Part shown: piece after piece, positions 1-8,081 of the stretch
How positions within the stretch are numbered: position 1 is the first letter of the stretch
Layout of the letters: each line of letters opens with the position of its first letter
Origin: UPXZ01 sp964541615
GTDB taxonomy: Bacteria; Bacteroidota; Bacteroidia; Bacteroidales; Paludibacteraceae
Assembly: GCA_964541615.1 (NCBI GenBank)
Contig: CAZIRA010000028.1
Coordinates: 1 to 26,473 of the forward strand
DNA length: 26,473 bases
Direction of reading: 5' to 3'
Notes under the pieces: generated by a model
Databases searched by the model: none
Told to the model about the DNA's origin: nothing
What the model saw: the letters and a program-made list of their open reading frames with translations, nothing else
Program-made: the position numbers and the translations under genes

Positions 1-525
1 GCCAATGGTTTTGAGGAAATTGAAGCCATAGCACCGATTGACATTTTGCGGAGAGCAGAACTGGATGTGATAACTGTATCTATTTCAGACAGTAAAACAG
101 TGGCAGGAGCACATGGAATCAACGTAGAAGCCGATCAGCTTTTCACAGAAACCACTTTTGGAGAAAATGATTATTATGTGTTGCCGGGCGGTTATGACGG
201 AATGCTGAATCTTTCGGCTCACCAAGGCGTAAACGAACTACTTACAAAACAACATAACGCCGGCAAGAAACTGGCTGCCATCTGTGCATCACCTTCAGTG
301 CTGGGGAAATTGGGTATTTTGGAAGGAAAAGAAGCTATTTGCTACCCGGGATTTGAAGGGAACCTGACCGGAGCTACTATTTCCAAAAACAGTGTGGTGG
401 AAGATGGAAACGTGATTACCGGTAAAGGTCCTGGTGTGGCCGTACAGTTTGCGCTGAAAATTGTAGAATCGCTGAAAGGAAAAGAAACTGCCAATCAAGT
501 GGCAGGCGGATTGATGATAAATTAA
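1..525 (+). CDS. DJ-1/PfpI (ThiJ/YajL-like) family protein, 5' end outside window
   Basis: The frame is open from base 1, so the gene starts before the window; a TTG at 46 is only an internal codon. The first visible residues, ANGFEEIEAIAPIDILRRA, are the classic DJ-1 N-terminus with the conserved Glu that hydrogen-bonds the reactive cysteine. The nucleophile elbow is AAICASPSVLG, with the expected cysteine, and the end VAVQFALKIVESLKG matches the last helix of the family. About 174 residues are visible of a usual 180-190. Family members are cytosolic dimers described as chaperones, deglycases/glyoxalases or oxidative-stress proteins; the true activity is debated and cannot be read from sequence. 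The next gene starts 4 bases after the stop and is probably co-transcribed. The family is certain, the precise role is not. Confidence 0.9.
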   Translation, partial: ANGFEEIEAIAPIDILRRAELDVITVSISDSKTVAGAHGINVEADQLFTETTFGENDYYVLPGGYDGMLNLSAHQGVNELLTKQHNAGKKLAAICASPSVLGKLGILEGKEAICYPGFEGNLTGATISKNSVVEDGNVITGKGPGVAVQFALKIVESLKGKETANQVAGGLMIN

Positions 526-529
526 TTTT

Positions 530-1657
530 ATGAAAAGAAATTTTTTAATTTTTGCTATCCTGCTGTTGTTCGTTTCTTGTAACAATTCAGGAAAATTCAG
601 TATTTCCGGAAACATTACGGATGCTGATGGAGAAATGCTTTATTTCGAAAGAAACGGACTGCTAAAAGACAGTTTGATTGACTCTGTAAAACTGAGTGCC
701 ACAGGCAATTTCAAATTCAAAACACAAAGTCCGAACTACCCGGAGCTTTACCGATTGAGATTGAAAGATCAACGGTTGATTTTTGGCGTTGATTCGATTG
801 AGAATATCCAGGTCGAAGCCAGTGGAAAGCAGTTGATAGACGCAAAAATTGTCAATTCCCAGCAATCGGAGCAAATTCAGAATCTCCGTAAAAAAGTACT
901 CGTACTTCAGCAGGATTTTGACAAAATAAGCAAAGAACAAGATACTCAAAAAAGAACCGTTATGCGGGATTCTTTCCTTACCCGTCTTGATTTTCACAGA
1001 AGGGAAGTATTGGATATGATATTGAACAATCCTCTTTCAATGGCGTCTTATTTCTCTCTGTATCAACAGATAAGCGGAAATTTTATTTTCTCGCCCTATG
1101 TGAAGGAAGATTTGAATTATTACCGGGCGGTAGCTACTTCGTTTCACAATAAAATGCCAGAATACGAACGTACAAAAAACATCTACAATCTTGTCCTTGA
1201 CGCGATTAAAGAAGAAAGACAGGCACGCCAGCAGATAGACTGGACAAAACTTGAGGTTAATGAAATCTCAGGATTTGTGGACATTGAACTAAAAGATAAA
1301 AACGGCTATCCGCAAAAATTATCTTTGATGAAAGGGAAACCAATATTGCTGGATTTCTTTGCCTATGCAGCTGAAACAAGCGTGGATCACACCTTTGAAC
1401 TTCGCGATTTGTACGACAAATATGCGCCACAAGGCCTTCAAATCTTTCAGGTATCTGTTGATCAAAACAAAATTCTTTGGCAGCAATACGTATCTAATGT
1501 GCCGTGGACAGCGGTGATTGACGAAACCGGAAGAACAGCCCGGCTTTACAACTTACAGCAGATCCCGACACTGTTTCTGATAAACAAAGAGGGCACCATC
1601 ATCGGCAGATACAACGATACGAACGCCATGAAAGCTGATTTGAGTAAAGTACTCTAA
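530..1657 (+). CDS. DUF4369/thioredoxin-fold lipoprotein lacking the CxxC motif
   Basis: A 375-residue predicted lipoprotein: hydrophobic signal peptide with lipobox VSC, Cys17 being the lipidated residue. Residues about 22-115 resemble the DUF4369 beta domain common in Bacteroidota TlpA/ResA-like proteins (GKFSISGNITDADGE...). The middle is helical and charged. Residues about 265-375 form a thioredoxin/AhpC-TSA-like fold: KGKPILLDFFAY, then a cis-proline loop QIPTLFLINKEG. Where family members carry WCxxC, this protein reads YAAETS (residues 279-284), so both redox cysteines are replaced. It is therefore unlikely to act as a disulfide oxidoreductase and may be a binding or scaffold protein in the cell envelope. 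It follows the DJ-1-like gene by 4 bases and is followed by a terminator. Confidence 0.85.
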   Translation: MKRNFLIFAILLLFVSCNNSGKFSISGNITDADGEMLYFERNGLLKDSLIDSVKLSATGNFKFKTQSPNYPELYRLRLKDQRLIFGVDSIENIQVEASGKQLIDAKIVNSQQSEQIQNLRKKVLVLQQDFDKISKEQDTQKRTVMRDSFLTRLDFHRREVLDMILNNPLSMASYFSLYQQISGNFIFSPYVKEDLNYYRAVATSFHNKMPEYERTKNIYNLVLDAIKEERQARQQIDWTKLEVNEISGFVDIELKDKNGYPQKLSLMKGKPILLDFFAYAAETSVDHTFELRDLYDKYAPQGLQIFQVSVDQNKILWQQYVSNVPWTAVIDETGRTARLYNLQQIPTLFLINKEGTIIGRYNDTNAMKADLSKVL

Positions 1658-1667
1658 AAACATAATG

Positions 1668-1700
1668 AATTCGATACTCAAAAGGTATCGAATTTTTATT
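1668..1700 (+). terminator. Rho-independent terminator after the DJ-1/thioredoxin-fold pair
   Basis: A perfect 10-bp stem (AATTCGATAC at 1668-1677 with GTATCGAATT at 1685-1694) with a 7-base loop is followed by a T-rich run (TTTATT and more). It lies 10 bases after the stop of the lipoprotein gene and overlaps the first ATG available to queG (1665). Confidence 0.8.
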
Positions 1701-1718
1701 TTAAGTTCATCTCAGAAA

Positions 1719-2669
1719 TTGACAGAATTTATAAAAAATACTGCGTTAGAGATTGGTTTTGATGCATGCGGCATTGCCAAAGCCGATTTTTTGGAAGAAG
1801 ATGCCCTTTTTCTGAAATCGTGGCTCAGTAATGAGTTTAATGGCGAGATGAGCTATCTGGAGCGAAATTTTGAGAATCGCACAGACCCGAGAATCATGGT
1901 GAAAGGCTGTAAATCGGTGATTGTCACTCTGCTGAACTATTATCCGGCGCAGTTTCAAAACCCCAACGTTCCCAAAGTTTCCAAATACGCGTACAGCAAA
2001 ATTGATTATCATACCATTATTAAAGAAAAACTATTGCAACTGGAAAACAGGATTATTGAGCAATTCGGCGAAAATGTTTTCAACAAAAAGCAACAACATC
2101 GTTTTGTGGATTCGGCTCCTGTTTTAGAGCGCCGGTGGGCACAGCGGGCAGGTTTGGGGTGGATTGGGAAGAACAAAATGCTGATTAACCCAACGCTTGG
2201 TTCGTTTTGTTTTATCGGTGTGCTGATGATCAATACTGAATTGGAATACGACGATCCGATAAGAAATCGGTGCGGAACTTGCAGGAAATGCCTGGATTCG
2301 TGCCCTACAAAGGCTTTGACAGTGGATAGAGGACTGGATGCACGAAAATGCATATCGTACCAAACCATTGAGAAAAAAGGGGAAATATCAGAAGAAATCA
2401 AGCCAAGACTTTCTGGTTATATTTATGGTTGTGATATCTGCAACGATGTATGTCCATGGAACAAGAGTCGGGCAAAAGCAACTCAAACACCTGAATTTGA
2501 GGCATCAGAAGATGTAATAAATTGGGAAACCGAAGATTGGAAAAATCTGAACGAACAGGAATTCAATTGGGTTTTCAAACATTCAGCAGTACAGCGGGCA
2601 GGATTCAAAAAATTGAGAGAAAACATAGCTATTTATACGCAGATTTACTCTGATTCCACAGATATTTAG
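1719..2669 (+). CDS. queG: Epoxyqueuosine reductase QueG
   Basis: Cobalamin- and 4Fe-4S-dependent enzyme that makes the last step of queuosine synthesis in tRNA, reducing epoxyqueuosine to queuosine in the cytosol. The N-terminal part carries the DUF1730-type motif GFDACGIAKADFL and the family stretch VLERRWAQRAGLGWIGKN. The ferredoxin-like part has two cysteine sets: CGTCRKCLDSCPTKAL and YGCDICNDVCPWNKS. Start choice: the longest frame begins at ATG 1665 (334 aa), but that ATG is directly in front of a terminator stem (1668-1694), and the extra 18 residues are unlike the family N-terminus. The TTG at 1719 gives a 316-aa protein starting MTEFIKNTALEIGFDACG, close to the usual length. I prefer 1719 but cannot exclude 1665. 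Function is certain, start is not. Confidence 0.9.
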   Translation: MTEFIKNTALEIGFDACGIAKADFLEEDALFLKSWLSNEFNGEMSYLERNFENRTDPRIMVKGCKSVIVTLLNYYPAQFQNPNVPKVSKYAYSKIDYHTIIKEKLLQLENRIIEQFGENVFNKKQQHRFVDSAPVLERRWAQRAGLGWIGKNKMLINPTLGSFCFIGVLMINTELEYDDPIRNRCGTCRKCLDSCPTKALTVDRGLDARKCISYQTIEKKGEISEEIKPRLSGYIYGCDICNDVCPWNKSRAKATQTPEFEASEDVINWETEDWKNLNEQEFNWVFKHSAVQRAGFKKLRENIAIYTQIYSDSTDI

Positions 2670-2695
2670 CGTTATATAAGAAAGTACATCAACAA

Positions 2696-3301
2696 ATGAA
2701 ACTTTGCAAATCTGAAATAAAAACCCGAAAACCAAAATTCGAAAACTATAAGATTTACTGGCAAATGTTTTTTACATTCGTCCGTATCGGCTCATTCACA
2801 TTTGGAGGCGGCTACGCGATGATTCCGCTGATTCAGGAGGAAGTGGTGAAAAAGAGAAAGTGGATCGATGAGCATGAATTCATCGATATGCTGGCTATGG
2901 CGCAGTCTGCACCGGGCGTAATGGCAATCAACACAGCCATTTTTATCGGCTACAAAATGCGCGGATTCAAAGGCAGCGTGGTTACAGCGCTCGGAACGGC
3001 GCTACCCTCTTTCATCATAATTTTGTTGGTTGCCATGGTTTTTACTTCGTTCAGAGAAAACCCAACCGTCGAGCGGATTTTCAAAGGAATCCGCCCTGCT
3101 GTCGTTGCTTTGATAGCAGCTCCGCTTTACAAAATGGGAAAATCTGCCGGCGTAAACCGGAAGACGATTATCATTCCTGTTGCCTCCATTCTGCTTATTT
3201 GGCTGGCAAATATTTCACCTATATGGGTTGTGCTTGCGGCGATTTCAGGAGGGATACTTTTTGGAACTTATAATGCAAAAAAACGCACGAAAACTGATTA
3301 A
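2696..3301 (+). CDS. chrA: ChrA-type transporter, short CHR subunit 1
   Basis: A 201-residue membrane protein of the chromate ion transporter (CHR) family, with one CHR domain. The conserved motif FTFGGGYAMIPLIQEE (residues about 33-48) and APGVMAINTAIFIGYK are clear, followed by several hydrophobic helices. Short CHR proteins come as neighbouring pairs that work together as a heterodimer, equivalent to the two halves of long ChrA; the second half follows here with a TAATG stop/start overlap. Known members export chromate, but many have no proven substrate, so chromate should be read as a family label. It starts 26 bases after queG and may share its transcript. Confidence 0.88.
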   Translation: MKLCKSEIKTRKPKFENYKIYWQMFFTFVRIGSFTFGGGYAMIPLIQEEVVKKRKWIDEHEFIDMLAMAQSAPGVMAINTAIFIGYKMRGFKGSVVTALGTALPSFIIILLVAMVFTSFRENPTVERIFKGIRPAVVALIAAPLYKMGKSAGVNRKTIIIPVASILLIWLANISPIWVVLAAISGGILFGTYNAKKRTKTD

Positions 3302-3831
3302 TGGATTTTGAAGTATACATACAGCTTTTTATTTCGTTTTTCAAAATCGGATTGTTTGGTTTTGGAGGCGGATATGCCATTTTATCGCTTATTCAGCACG
3401 AAATTGAGATTCACGGATGGATGACTCCGAGCGAATTTACAGACGTTATCGCCATTTCGCAAATGACACCCGGACCTATCGGAATAAATAGCGCCACTTA
3501 CGTTGGCTACACCGCTTCGGGCACGATTTTGGGATCGATTGTGGCTACTTTCGCAATAGTGCTCCCCTCATTTATCATTATGATCACCCTTGTCCGGTTT
3601 TTCTTTTATCTGCGGGGAAATAAATACATGGAATACGCTTTCCTTGGACTGAGACCAGTCGTAATCGGCCTTATCGGTGCAGCAGCGGTTGTGCTTATGA
3701 CCGATGAAAACTTCATCGACTACATCAGTTTCATTATTTTCGGAGCAGTATTTCTTCTCTCACTACGGGGGAAAATTCACCCCATCTACCTGATTGTCAT
3801 GGCAGGAATAGCCGGTTTCATAATTTACTGA
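3301..3831 (+). CDS. chrA: ChrA-type transporter, short CHR subunit 2
   Basis: A 176-residue membrane protein, the second half of the paired short CHR transporter. It starts at ATG 3301, whose A is the last base of the upstream TAA stop, showing translational coupling. The motif GLFGFGGGYAILSLIQHE and TPGPIGINSATYVGY mirror those of its partner. Later helices (ATFAIVLPSFIIMITLV; FLGLRPVVIGLIGAAAVVL) are strongly hydrophobic. Its 3' end overlaps the end of the convergent HTCS gene by 7 bases, so no terminator lies between them. Confidence 0.88.
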   Translation: MDFEVYIQLFISFFKIGLFGFGGGYAILSLIQHEIEIHGWMTPSEFTDVIAISQMTPGPIGINSATYVGYTASGTILGSIVATFAIVLPSFIIMITLVRFFFYLRGNKYMEYAFLGLRPVVIGLIGAAAVVLMTDENFIDYISFIIFGAVFLLSLRGKIHPIYLIVMAGIAGFIIY

Positions 3832-6800
3832 TTTTCGAATCTTTTCTTATAGTCGGTAGGGCTCACTCCAAATTCATCTTTGAAGTATTTGCGGAAATAT
3901 TTCACATCATTGAAACCAACCCGATAGGCCACTTCATTAATGTACAACTGACTCTTTTCGAGCATCGAAGCCGCTCGTTTCAAGCGGATAAAACGGATAA
4001 ATTCAGACGGCGTTTTGTCTGTGAGAGTAGAGATTTTTTTGTAAAAATAAACCCGGCTCATGCCCATTTCCCGACATAGATCTTCCACCAAAAAGTCCGG
4101 ATTATTCATATTTTCCTCTACCAATTTCACAGCTTTCTTGACAAATTTTTCGTCCATAGACGTAACTTCTACTTCTGATGGAGTAATGTCAACTTTCTGC
4201 CTGAAATTGTCGTGAGTCTGCTGTTGCCGTTCGATAATCCGATTCACTTTCAGCTCGAGCATTTCCATTTTGAATGGCTTAGAAATGTAATCTTCTGCAC
4301 CAGCTTTAAGTCCGACAAATTTATTTTCATCGCCGGTTTTGGCAGTTAAAAGTATGATCGGAATATGTGAAATCCGGATATCCTCCTTCACTTTTCGGCA
4401 GAATTCGTACCCGTCCATTTTCGGCATCATCACGTCTGAAATTATCAAATCGGGCATCTTATTCAGAGTCACTTTGAGCGCCTCTTCTCCATCGCCGGCT
4501 GTCAAAATTCGGTATGAATTGGTAAAAATCGACGCGATAAAATTCCTGAAATCAGCATTGTCATCCACAACAAGCATCGTTGGCTGTTTTTTGGTGGATT
4601 CGGTTTCAACTTCATTTTCAGTTTCCAGTTCGACTTCTTCGATTTGCAATTCCTCTGCTTCTACGATTTCGGTAGAAATTATCTCTTCTTGAATCTGCTG
4701 TTTTGCAGGAATTTGAACGATGAATGAAGATCCTTTGGCAGGTTCGCTCTCTACTAAAATCCTTCCATCGTGCAACTTGACATATCCTTCAACAATGTGT
4801 AATCCCACTCCTGTGCCGGTTTGGTGCCCGTTTTCACTGTTTTCCACCCGGTAGAACCGCTCAAAAACGTGCTCCAGATCACTTTTGGAAATGCCAATTC
4901 CTGNNNNNNNNNNNNNNNNNNNNNNNNNNNNNNNNNNNNNNNNNNNNNNNNNNNNNNNNNNNNNNNNNNNNNNNNNNNNNNNNNNNNNNNNNNNNNNNNN
5001 NNNGTGTAGCAGATATCTTTTACAAAAACTACGATATCGCCTGTAGAAAGATTGAGTTTGTCTTTCTGCACATCCAACCTTCTAAAGTCAAGTAGCTGAT
5101 TTACAAGCTCCAGCAATCCATTGGTATTTCGTTGAATGATTGAAAGGAGATTTTTGTGGTCTGGACTGCTTACTTCCTTCATCATTTTTTCTACTGGATT
5201 GATAATCAGTGTCAAAGGAGTTCGGAATTCGTGGCTGATATTGGTGAAAAACCGAATTTTCATCTCATCCATTTCGTGGATCCGCTGTGCTTCAAGCATC
5301 CGTTTTTCATCTTCGAATTTCTTTCGCTGTTTTTTGAAATTGTAATCTACCGCAAACCAAACTAAATAAAGGAGAAGCAAAATATAGAATAAAATTGCCA
5401 ACCAAGAGAGCCAAAACGGCGGTTTTACGACAATTTCAAGCACAAGTGGCTCTTTGCTCCACACATTATCGTTGTTGCTCGCAAAGATCGTCAGCTCGTA
5501 ATTCCCAAAATTCAGATTCGAGTAATTGATCACACCATTTTTCGTAGTATTCCATTCATCATCAAGCCCTTTCAGACGGTATTTGTACTGATTTTTCTCA
5601 AGGTGGATGTAGCTCATGGCCGAAAAGAGTATGCTGAGATTATTCTCGTTGTGCTTCAGCACTATTTTCTTTTTCAGATTTATTGATTCATCGAGGATAA
5701 TCCGGTTTTTAAACTTTTTGTTGGGTTTAATTTCCTCATTTCCAATCATAAACCCGGTAATTTGTGGCTTGGGCACCGATTCGTTGAAACGGATATTTTT
5801 TGGATTGAAAACGGTGTAACCGCCCGTACTCCCAAAATAAATCAATCCTTCCGTGTTTTTGAATGTAGCATTCTGATTGAAAATGGAGCTGACCAATCCA
5901 TCGTTCTCATCAAATGAAACCACGTTGTACTCGCACTCCTGCGACTCTTCATTCACCTTGCAATAGACGCAAGCCAGGCCGTTGCGTGTGCCGACCCACA
6001 CATTTCCATCGTTGTCCTCCACCAGCGAAACCACCTGATCACTCGGAAGTCCGTTGATCATATTGATGTGCCTGATGGTTTTGCGCTTTTCGTTGTAGAT
6101 ATTAATTCCGTTGTCCGTGGCGATCCAGAGCTGGTCACGTGAATCGAGCAGTGAATTAGTGGTGATTAAGTCAGTGAGATTTTCTACCAATTCTTCACTT
6201 TCTATGGCCTGCCTGATGGATTTTTTCTCAGTGTTAATCACATCCAAACCACCCGCAGTGCTGACAAAAATATTCTTTTTATCTCGGGTAGAAACAGAAA
6301 GAACGTAGTTGGAAGAAAGTCCGCCTAAATTTTCCGAAGTAACACGCTTAAACTGGGTCCGGTCAGCGCTCAATTTGTCCACACCGCCACCGAGTGTACC
6401 GATCCATAGATTCTGGTTTTCATCTTCTACCAGTCCGTAAATGCTTTTATTGGAGAGCGAATTTGGATCATTAGCTACAGGAAGATAACGCTTGAAACCT
6501 GTTCCGGTGTATCTGTTCAGACCACCCAAAAAAGTTCCAAACCACATCACACCGCTTTTATCCAGAAGCGAAGAAATGATAATATCGGATGAAATCGACG
6601 ATGGATTACCTGCATTGTGACGGAAAATTTGAAAATTTTCATCGTTTTTATTGTACCTGAGAAGTCCGCTTCCATTTGTTCCAATCCAAAGATTGCCCTG
6701 TGAATCTTCGTGCAAGCTGTTCACATCTTTATTTTCCAACAAGGGATTCTGGTAGTAAAAAAAAGGTGATTTTTCAAACTTGAACATTTCCGGATGGTAA

Positions 6801-7840
6801 AACGAAACGCCATTTTTGTAGGTTCCCACCCACATGATTCCGCTGTCATCGGCATAAAGACTGATTACCGTGTTTTGGCTGATCGAATTCGGATTTTGCC
6901 GATCGTTGACGAGAACTTTTATCTGACGCGATTTTTTATTGAAAATGCAAATTCCGCCGTGGTCGGTACCTATCCAGATATCGCCGTTCCGCTCCTGCTC
7001 CACATCCCTTACGAAGTCGGTGGTTATCAGCACATCCTGCTGATTTTTAAAATCGCTTTTATTCCCACCAAAATAAGTCCATTGCGTAGTTGAAACATCG
7101 AAAAAAAGTACGCCTTTGTCTTCGATTCCGGGATAAATCCAAGGGCATCCGTCCTTATCAACATACAAATTTTTGGCAATTGTAGCATCTGCAGAATTGT
7201 TCTTCACGTATGAATTGCGAATATCCACCCGGTTCGTTTTTTCATTGAATCGCTCCAAAATTCCTGAATCGTAAAGTACCCAAAACGAGTCACCCAGCCC
7301 TTTCAGCCCGATCACATTTCCCCGACTAAGCGAGTTTCTGTTTCCACCCTGCTTGAACGAAACAAGTTTTTTCTTTTTTACATCGTACTTGAAAATTCCA
7401 ACGGTATATTGGTAGAAATAGTAGTTTTTCTCTTCGTCAATATTCACCAATACCGGGATGAAATTGATTCCCAAAGGAGCCAGAATTGAAGATAAATTTC
7501 GGATAAAGTGCTCATTTCTTATGTCGTACACCACGTATTGAGGATTTCCCCTCATCCAGAGATTGCCGTTGACGTCTTCCTGAATGTCTGATATAACATT
7601 GTAAATCAAGCTTGTAGTGTCGTTTTTCTCCGATTTATACACTTTTACTTTGTATCCGTCGTAGCGGTTCATCCCGTAATTTGTCCCAAACCACATGAAT
7701 CCGCGCGAATCTTTGAAAATGCTTTCGATCTGATTGTTTGAGAGTCCGTGCGTATTGTCAAGCCGGGTAAATTCGTACGACAAAGGCAGTGCGGATACCG
7801 AAATCAGCAAAAGAAATATGAGTGAAAAGATTTTCTTCAT
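3825..7840 (-). CDS. Hybrid two-component system (HTCS) sensor/regulator of the PUL, interrupted by an assembly gap
   Basis: One protein combining sensor kinase and DNA-binding regulator, anchored in the inner membrane with a periplasmic sensor. In order from the start at 7840: signal peptide; a long run of Reg_prop beta-propeller repeats (e.g. GLSNNQIESIFKDSRGFMWF, IWIGTDHGGICIFN); a Y_Y_Y domain ending near residue 790; a membrane helix at about 800-825 (LAILFYILLLLYLVWFAV); HisKA with phospho-accepting His870 in NISHEFRTPLT. After 100 N the frame resumes with the kinase G2 region, GIGISKSDLEHVFERFYRV, then GTGVGLHIVEGYVKLHDG, a receiver domain (TMLVVDDNADFRN, phospho-Asp in DLIISDVMMPKMDG, Lys in ISKPF) and an AraC-type double HTH at the C-terminus. 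Read straight through 100 N the frame breaks, but both sides fit one gene. It is divergent from the GH31-led operon and is its probable activator. Confidence 0.92.
4904..5003. other. Assembly gap (100 N) inside the HTCS gene
   Basis: Exactly 100 N, the usual placeholder for a gap of unknown size. The missing DNA holds the ATP-binding N-box part of the histidine kinase, roughly 70-80 residues by comparison with normal HTCS layout. Frame arithmetic from both sides requires a true length of 3n+2, so 100 is not the real value; about 200-260 bases is more likely. Confidence 0.97.
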
Positions 7841-7883
7841 TTATGGTTTTGATTTTTCCAGAATTACAGTAAGAATAATAGTA

Positions 7884-7891
7884 CAAAATTA
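7884..7891 (-). promoter_or_regulatory. Candidate -7 element of the HTCS promoter
   Basis: On the minus strand this reads TAATTTTG, an exact match to the Bacteroidota -7 consensus TAnnTTTG, 43 bases before the HTCS ATG. A -33 box is only approximate (TTTC at 7918-7915, spacing 23). Confidence 0.45.
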
Positions 7892-7934
7892 AAAAAAAAC
7901 GGGGCCTTTTTGCAGAAATCGAACCTTAGTTATC

Positions 7935-8012
7935 AAATTACACCCATTTCGACAACATTTAACCCCCATTGCTTATCATTTAACGCCTAATTACTAAATA
8001 TTTAACACCCAT
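7935..8012 (+). promoter_or_regulatory. Four phased direct repeats, candidate HTCS operator
   Basis: Four copies of a motif close to ATTTAACnCCCAT start at 7935 (AAATTACACCCAT), 7957 (ATTTAACCCCCAT), 7978 (ATTTAACGCCTAA) and 8000 (ATTTAACACCCAT). The steps are 22, 21 and 22 bases, i.e. two helical turns, so all copies face one side of the DNA. The array sits in the divergent HTCS/GH31 intergenic region; the last copy ends 18 bases before the candidate -7 box of the GH31 promoter. AraC-type regulators commonly bind such direct repeats. Binding by this HTCS is inferred, not shown. Confidence 0.6.
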
Positions 8013-8030
8013 AAGACCAGTTTTTTAGAT

Positions 8031-8038
8031 TAAATTTG
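8031..8038 (+). promoter_or_regulatory. Candidate -7 element of the GH31-led operon
   Basis: TAAATTTG matches the Bacteroidota -7 consensus TAnnTTTG and lies 43 bases before the GH31 ATG. No convincing -33 TTTG is found at 19-21 bases upstream, which fits a promoter that needs an activator bound to the adjacent repeat array. Confidence 0.5.
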
Positions 8039-8081
8039 TAAAACTTAAAAGCTGAGTTTATACCATAAAAGCTAAAATATC

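Noticed and set aside
4821..5009. Open frame running through the N gap on the plus strand.
   Set aside because: An artefact of the unknown bases; the opposite strand encodes the HTCS kinase domain.
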